Position numbers and translations under genes: made by a program
Assembly (NCBI GenBank): GCA_003565295.1
Contig: PXCO01000164.1
Coordinates: forward strand, 1 to 36,376
Direction of reading: 5' to 3'
Length of the DNA stretch: 36,376 nt
Source of the DNA: Cyclobacteriaceae bacterium
Lineage (GTDB): Bacteria; Bacteroidota; Bacteroidia; Cytophagales; Cyclobacteriaceae
Notes under the pieces: model-generated
The model's database searches: none
What the model saw: only the letters and a program-made list of their open reading frames with translations
What the model was told of the DNA's origin: nothing
Shown here: one piece after another, positions 34,062-36,376 of the stretch
Layout: the number at the start of each line of letters is the position of its first letter
Position numbering within the stretch: the stretch's first letter is position 1

Positions 34062-35252
34062 CTAATTTTTTTCCCGAATCATTTTCAAAAATGCCACCAG
34101 TCCCATTACTTCGACACCGCCATTCATAGGAAATTGGTCGGAACCGGAATAGATCACAAACTTTCTTGTGGCATGGATGTCCTCACAAGCATGGTAAAAT
34201 CCTGAACTCAATTTGGGGGAAACCGATTTTTTGATTTCTATGGCCCAAACCTCCCGGTCAGGACCTTCCAAAACCAAGTCAATTTCACTTTGATTGCTTG
34301 ATCGGTAATAGCTGCTGACCCAATCAGGTGTCAACAGCCTACTGATATTTTCTATTACAAATCCTTCCCAGCTAGCGCCAACCAAGGGGTGTCCCATCAA
34401 TTGTTCGAAATTGGGGATAGTTAATAAACTATGTAACAAACCAGTATCTCGAATATAGATTTTTGGGGACTTGACCAATCTTTTTCTGGTATTCCCAGAC
34501 CAGGGTTGCAACTGTCTCACCATAAAGAAATCCTGAAGAATGTCCAAATAGGTCCGAATGCTGGTGTGACTTACCTCCAGACTTTTTGCTATTTCGCTAA
34601 GTACAGCTTGTTGGCCATGGTAATGCGCCAGCATGGACCAAAATCGTTTCATGCGGGAAGGTGAAACTTGGGGCCCAAATAAGGGTATGTCCCGTTCTAC
34701 GTAGGTAGTGATAAAATCGTATCTCCAGTCCCAACTGTCACTATCTGTTTCGGCTAAATAACTATCTGGAAACCCTCCTCTAAGCCACAGTTTCTCATTG
34801 TTAAATTCCGATGGCTCATGGTGATGCAACTCCAAAACTGAAAAGGGAGAAAGTTCCAAATACCTGATTCTACCCGCCATGGTCTCAGAAGACTGCTGCA
34901 ATAAATCTTTCGATGCAGACCCTAAAAGTAAAAAATGGCCAGTTCTTTCCCCAGCTCTTTTTCTTAAGTCCACCAACCCCCGAAGGATTTTAAACAACTC
35001 GGGACGACGTTGAATTTCGTCGATAACCAAAAGTTGGTTTTCAAACCTTCTCAGGTAGCTTTCCGCATCATCCAGCTTCGCCAGATCTGAATCAAGTTCC
35101 AGATCCAGATAATGGAAGGATTTACCCAGTTCTAATTTGGTCAGGTCTATTGCGAGGGTAGTCTTTCCTACCTGTCTGGGCCCCAGTAGGACGACTACCG
35201 GCATGGATTTCAAACTTTGGATCAGTTTATCTTCAAGAATCCGACGGATCAT
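34062..35252 (-). CDS. AAA_14/DUF4143 ATPase
   Basis: This 396-residue ATPase has Walker A 'LLGPRQVGKTT' (22-32), Walker B 'LLVIDEIQRRPELF' (74-87, D78-E79) and the 'HFLLLGSASKDLL' sensor region in its N-terminal AAA domain. A winged-helix-like part follows ('LSEIAKSLEVSHTSIRTYLD'). The C-terminal DUF4143 domain has 'SEIDLVLEGPDREVWAIEIK', which has nuclease-fold character. These ATPases are common accessory genes of unknown role. The gene sits between repeat copies B and C, and a long palindrome lies 35 bases before its start. Confidence 0.9.
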   Translation of the reverse strand: MIRRILEDKLIQSLKSMPVVVLLGPRQVGKTTLAIDLTKLELGKSFHYLDLELDSDLAKLDDAESYLRRFENQLLVIDEIQRRPELFKILRGLVDLRKRAGERTGHFLLLGSASKDLLQQSSETMAGRIRYLELSPFSVLELHHHEPSEFNNEKLWLRGGFPDSYLAETDSDSWDWRYDFITTYVERDIPLFGPQVSPSRMKRFWSMLAHYHGQQAVLSEIAKSLEVSHTSIRTYLDILQDFFMVRQLQPWSGNTRKRLVKSPKIYIRDTGLLHSLLTIPNFEQLMGHPLVGASWEGFVIENISRLLTPDWVSSYYRSSNQSEIDLVLEGPDREVWAIEIKKSVSPKLSSGFYHACEDIHATRKFVIYSGSDQFPMNGGVEVMGLVAFLKMIREKN

Positions 35253-35287
35253 CTTTATTTAAAATCAGTAGATTTTTAAAATTACTA

Positions 35288-35334
35288 AAAAAGTATGCAA
35301 TTTGAAACTTTAATTTTCGAATTGCATACTTTTT
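35288..35334. promoter_or_regulatory. 15-bp perfect inverted repeat upstream of the AAA_14 gene
   Basis: AAAAAGTATGCAATT (35288-35302) pairs exactly with AATTGCATACTTTTT (35320-35334). The stem can extend by five more pairs, one of them G-T, leaving a 7-base loop. It is 35 bases upstream of the ATPase ATG, where a self-regulating protein could bind. T-runs on both sides also allow a bidirectional terminator role. Confidence 0.7.
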
Positions 35335-35778
35335 AAATGAATTTCTCATTGGTTGAAAGACGAGGACTGTTGGCGATTGGGTTGTCTTTGGTAATTGCAT
35401 TGCATAGGGGTTTTGGTCCATGCCGTCCATCCTTTGCTTGGAAGAGTCGGTCTTCGGCTTGCTCAGTCCCAAAAGGGAGAGGAGCAGAAGGCATGGTTTG
35501 CGGATGTGGTGGTTTGAATAAGTTAAATCTAAATTATATTCTAGTTTGGCCATTGCAAATGGCCTCTTTTTGAATGGTATTTCAAATGGTGTTTTGTAGA
35601 TATCAGGGAGAAATTGCAAATTCACCCAGCACATTTCAGGGGGAACTGAAAGTTGAAAATTTTACCCACATTTCCCCTTTTAATCTCAACCATTCATTAG
35701 GGGTTTTCTTAGGAAAGAAACCATGAAGACTTTTTTTTAAGATTATCGGAATGCGCTGTATTTGAATTTTAATTTATT
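35335..35778. other. Non-coding region between palindrome and repeat copy C
   Basis: No convincing gene; overlapping short frames on both strands have unnatural composition. GGCCATT (35548-35554) pairs with AATGGCC (35558-35564) and is followed by TCTTTTT, a possible plus-strand terminator with nothing obvious to terminate. Confidence 0.4.
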
Positions 35779-35925
35779 AACCATTAAGGAATTAAGGGAA
35801 TTATTACCAGGACTTTTTTCATCCCACTCTTCCAAAAATCTAATTATGATCACTCATCATTCATCACCCATCACTCATTCGTAATCCCTCATTTTCAACT
35901 CTCCACTTTCAATTTTCAATTAATA
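35779..35925. repeat. Composite intergenic repeat, copy C
   Basis: It begins AACCATTAAGGAATTAAGGG, then has 'taccaggac', 'catcccactcttccaaaaatc', CATCATTCATCACCC, ATTCGTAATCCCTC and a CAATTTTCAATTAATA end. It is followed at once by copy D with no gene between. Confidence 0.8.
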
Positions 35926-35954
35926 CCCTCCCCATTCGTAATTCGAAATTGAAT

Positions 35955-36145
35955 AACCATTAAGAAGTTAAGGGAATTAAGAGAAAATATTACCAGGGCT
36001 GTTTTCATCCCACTCTTTCAAAAATCACTCATGTCATTCACTCAAAACTCATCACTGAAAAACCCTAAATCCCAATTCTTAAATCTCAAACCAATCATTC
36101 GTAATCCCTCATTTTCAACTTTCAATTTTCCATTTTCAATTAATA
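35955..36145. repeat. Composite intergenic repeat, copy D
   Basis: It begins AACCATTAAGAAGTTAAGGG, then has 'taccagggctgttttcatcc', 'cactctttcaaaaatcac', ATTCGTAATCCCTC and CAATTTTCCATTTTCAATTAATA. It is the closest match to copy B at the 3' end and to copy C in the middle. Confidence 0.8.
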
Positions 36146-36205
36146 TTTCCCTTATTTTCAACTAAAAGAATAAATCATTAAAGTAAAAAAATTATCCATC
36201 AATGA

Positions 36206-36376
36206 TTAATTATAACCTAATTTCCCCCTCATCTCTTTGGTCAATGCCAACAGCATTTTCTGCTCTTTTTCCGGCCACTGCTCAAATGGGGGCAGCAGTT
36301 CTGTTTTGGTGGTATTGGTCTTTTGGCTTAAGGTATTTTCTATCATTGGCCAGTCCGGTTTGATTTTTTCTTCCAA
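36206..36376 (-). CDS. C-terminal end of a possible sulfotransferase (partial)
   Basis: 57 codons of a gene that begins beyond the window. The visible end includes 'KPDWPMIENTLSQKTNTTKT', 'ELLPPFEQWPEKEQKML' and the closing 'TKEMRGKLGYN'. A final helix ending in LGY after 'WPEKEQ' resembles the tail of bacterial sulfotransferase-family proteins, but the catalytic part is not in view. It is read toward repeat copy D. The open frame is intact to the window edge. Confidence 0.4.
   Translation of the reverse strand: MEEKIKPDWPMIENTLSQKTNTTKTELLPPFEQWPEKEQKMLLALTKEMRGKLGYN

Noticed and set aside
35337-35573. Plus-strand 78-codon frame
   Set aside because: Arg/Gly/Cys-rich composition, no relation to any family, and it begins at the edge of the palindrome.
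35233-35634. Minus-strand 133-codon frame across the AAA_14 palindrome
   Set aside because: It overlaps the ATPase start and the hairpin and has no domain-like sequence; likely chance.

Overview
The window looks like a chromosome segment of a Bacteroidota bacterium, probably of the Cytophagales / Cyclobacteriaceae type. The signs are weak or absent Shine-Dalgarno sites, -7 elements of the form TAnnTTTG (best example 26536-26566), many lipoproteins and outer-membrane proteins, a FISUMP-domain lipoprotein, and AT-rich intergenic DNA carrying dispersed repeats. The genus cannot be fixed from sequence reading alone. No rRNA, tRNA or CRISPR array was seen.

Layout. 1-202: a cluster of nested GC-rich palindromes. 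203-7260: DUF819 membrane protein, small [2Fe-2S] thioredoxin-like ferredoxin, a very large GAF/PAS hybrid histidine kinase and a predicted outer-membrane beta-barrel protein. 7302-9961: an accessory patch holding a cupin gene cut off by a ten-unit tandem repeat, a three-part cassette read on the minus strand (32-residue peptide ending in cysteine, class-I isoprenoid-synthase-like protein, Ste14-like isoprenylcysteine carboxyl methyltransferase) and a broken esterase. 10035-12384: proBA proline operon. 12545-14997: AGCS symporter and glycerate kinase. 14994-16216: ParDE and MazEF toxin-antitoxin pairs back to back. 16336-20052: class II aldolase with a clear terminator, a signal-less substrate-binding protein and an M19 dipeptidase lipoprotein. 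20137-21775: 3' halves of a NarK-type transporter and a D-aminoacylase, joined head to head at what looks like a deletion scar. 22112-23140: FISUMP lipoprotein and a phytanoyl-CoA dioxygenase fragment. 23411-30666: a sugar-oxidation locus (large dehydrogenase/HEAT/cytochrome c lipoprotein, divergent from GH2 glycosidase, aldose 1-epimerase and SMP-30 lactonase). 30894-32498: hypothetical protein and Tat-exported metallophosphoesterase. 32500-36205: Uma2 endonuclease and AAA_14/DUF4143 ATPase genes set between four copies of a composite intergenic repeat. 36206-36376: 3' end of a possible sulfotransferase gene.

The most interesting candidate is 7913-9528. A small ORF ends exactly in Cys-stop, is followed by a hairpin that could lower readthrough, and then by a prenyltransferase-fold gene overlapping a gene whose C-terminal half carries the eukaryotic Ste14/ICMT signature. 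Together they suggest a bacterial pathway for a prenylated, carboxyl-methylated cysteine peptide, comparable in logic to yeast a-factor and, for the transferase, to ComQ/ComX of Bacillus. This is inference from sequence and context and has not been shown.

The genes at 23411-30666 fit one periplasmic or outer-membrane route: GH2 releases a sugar, the epimerase interconverts anomers, the cytochrome c-bearing dehydrogenase oxidises it to a lactone, and the SMP-30 enzyme opens the lactone.
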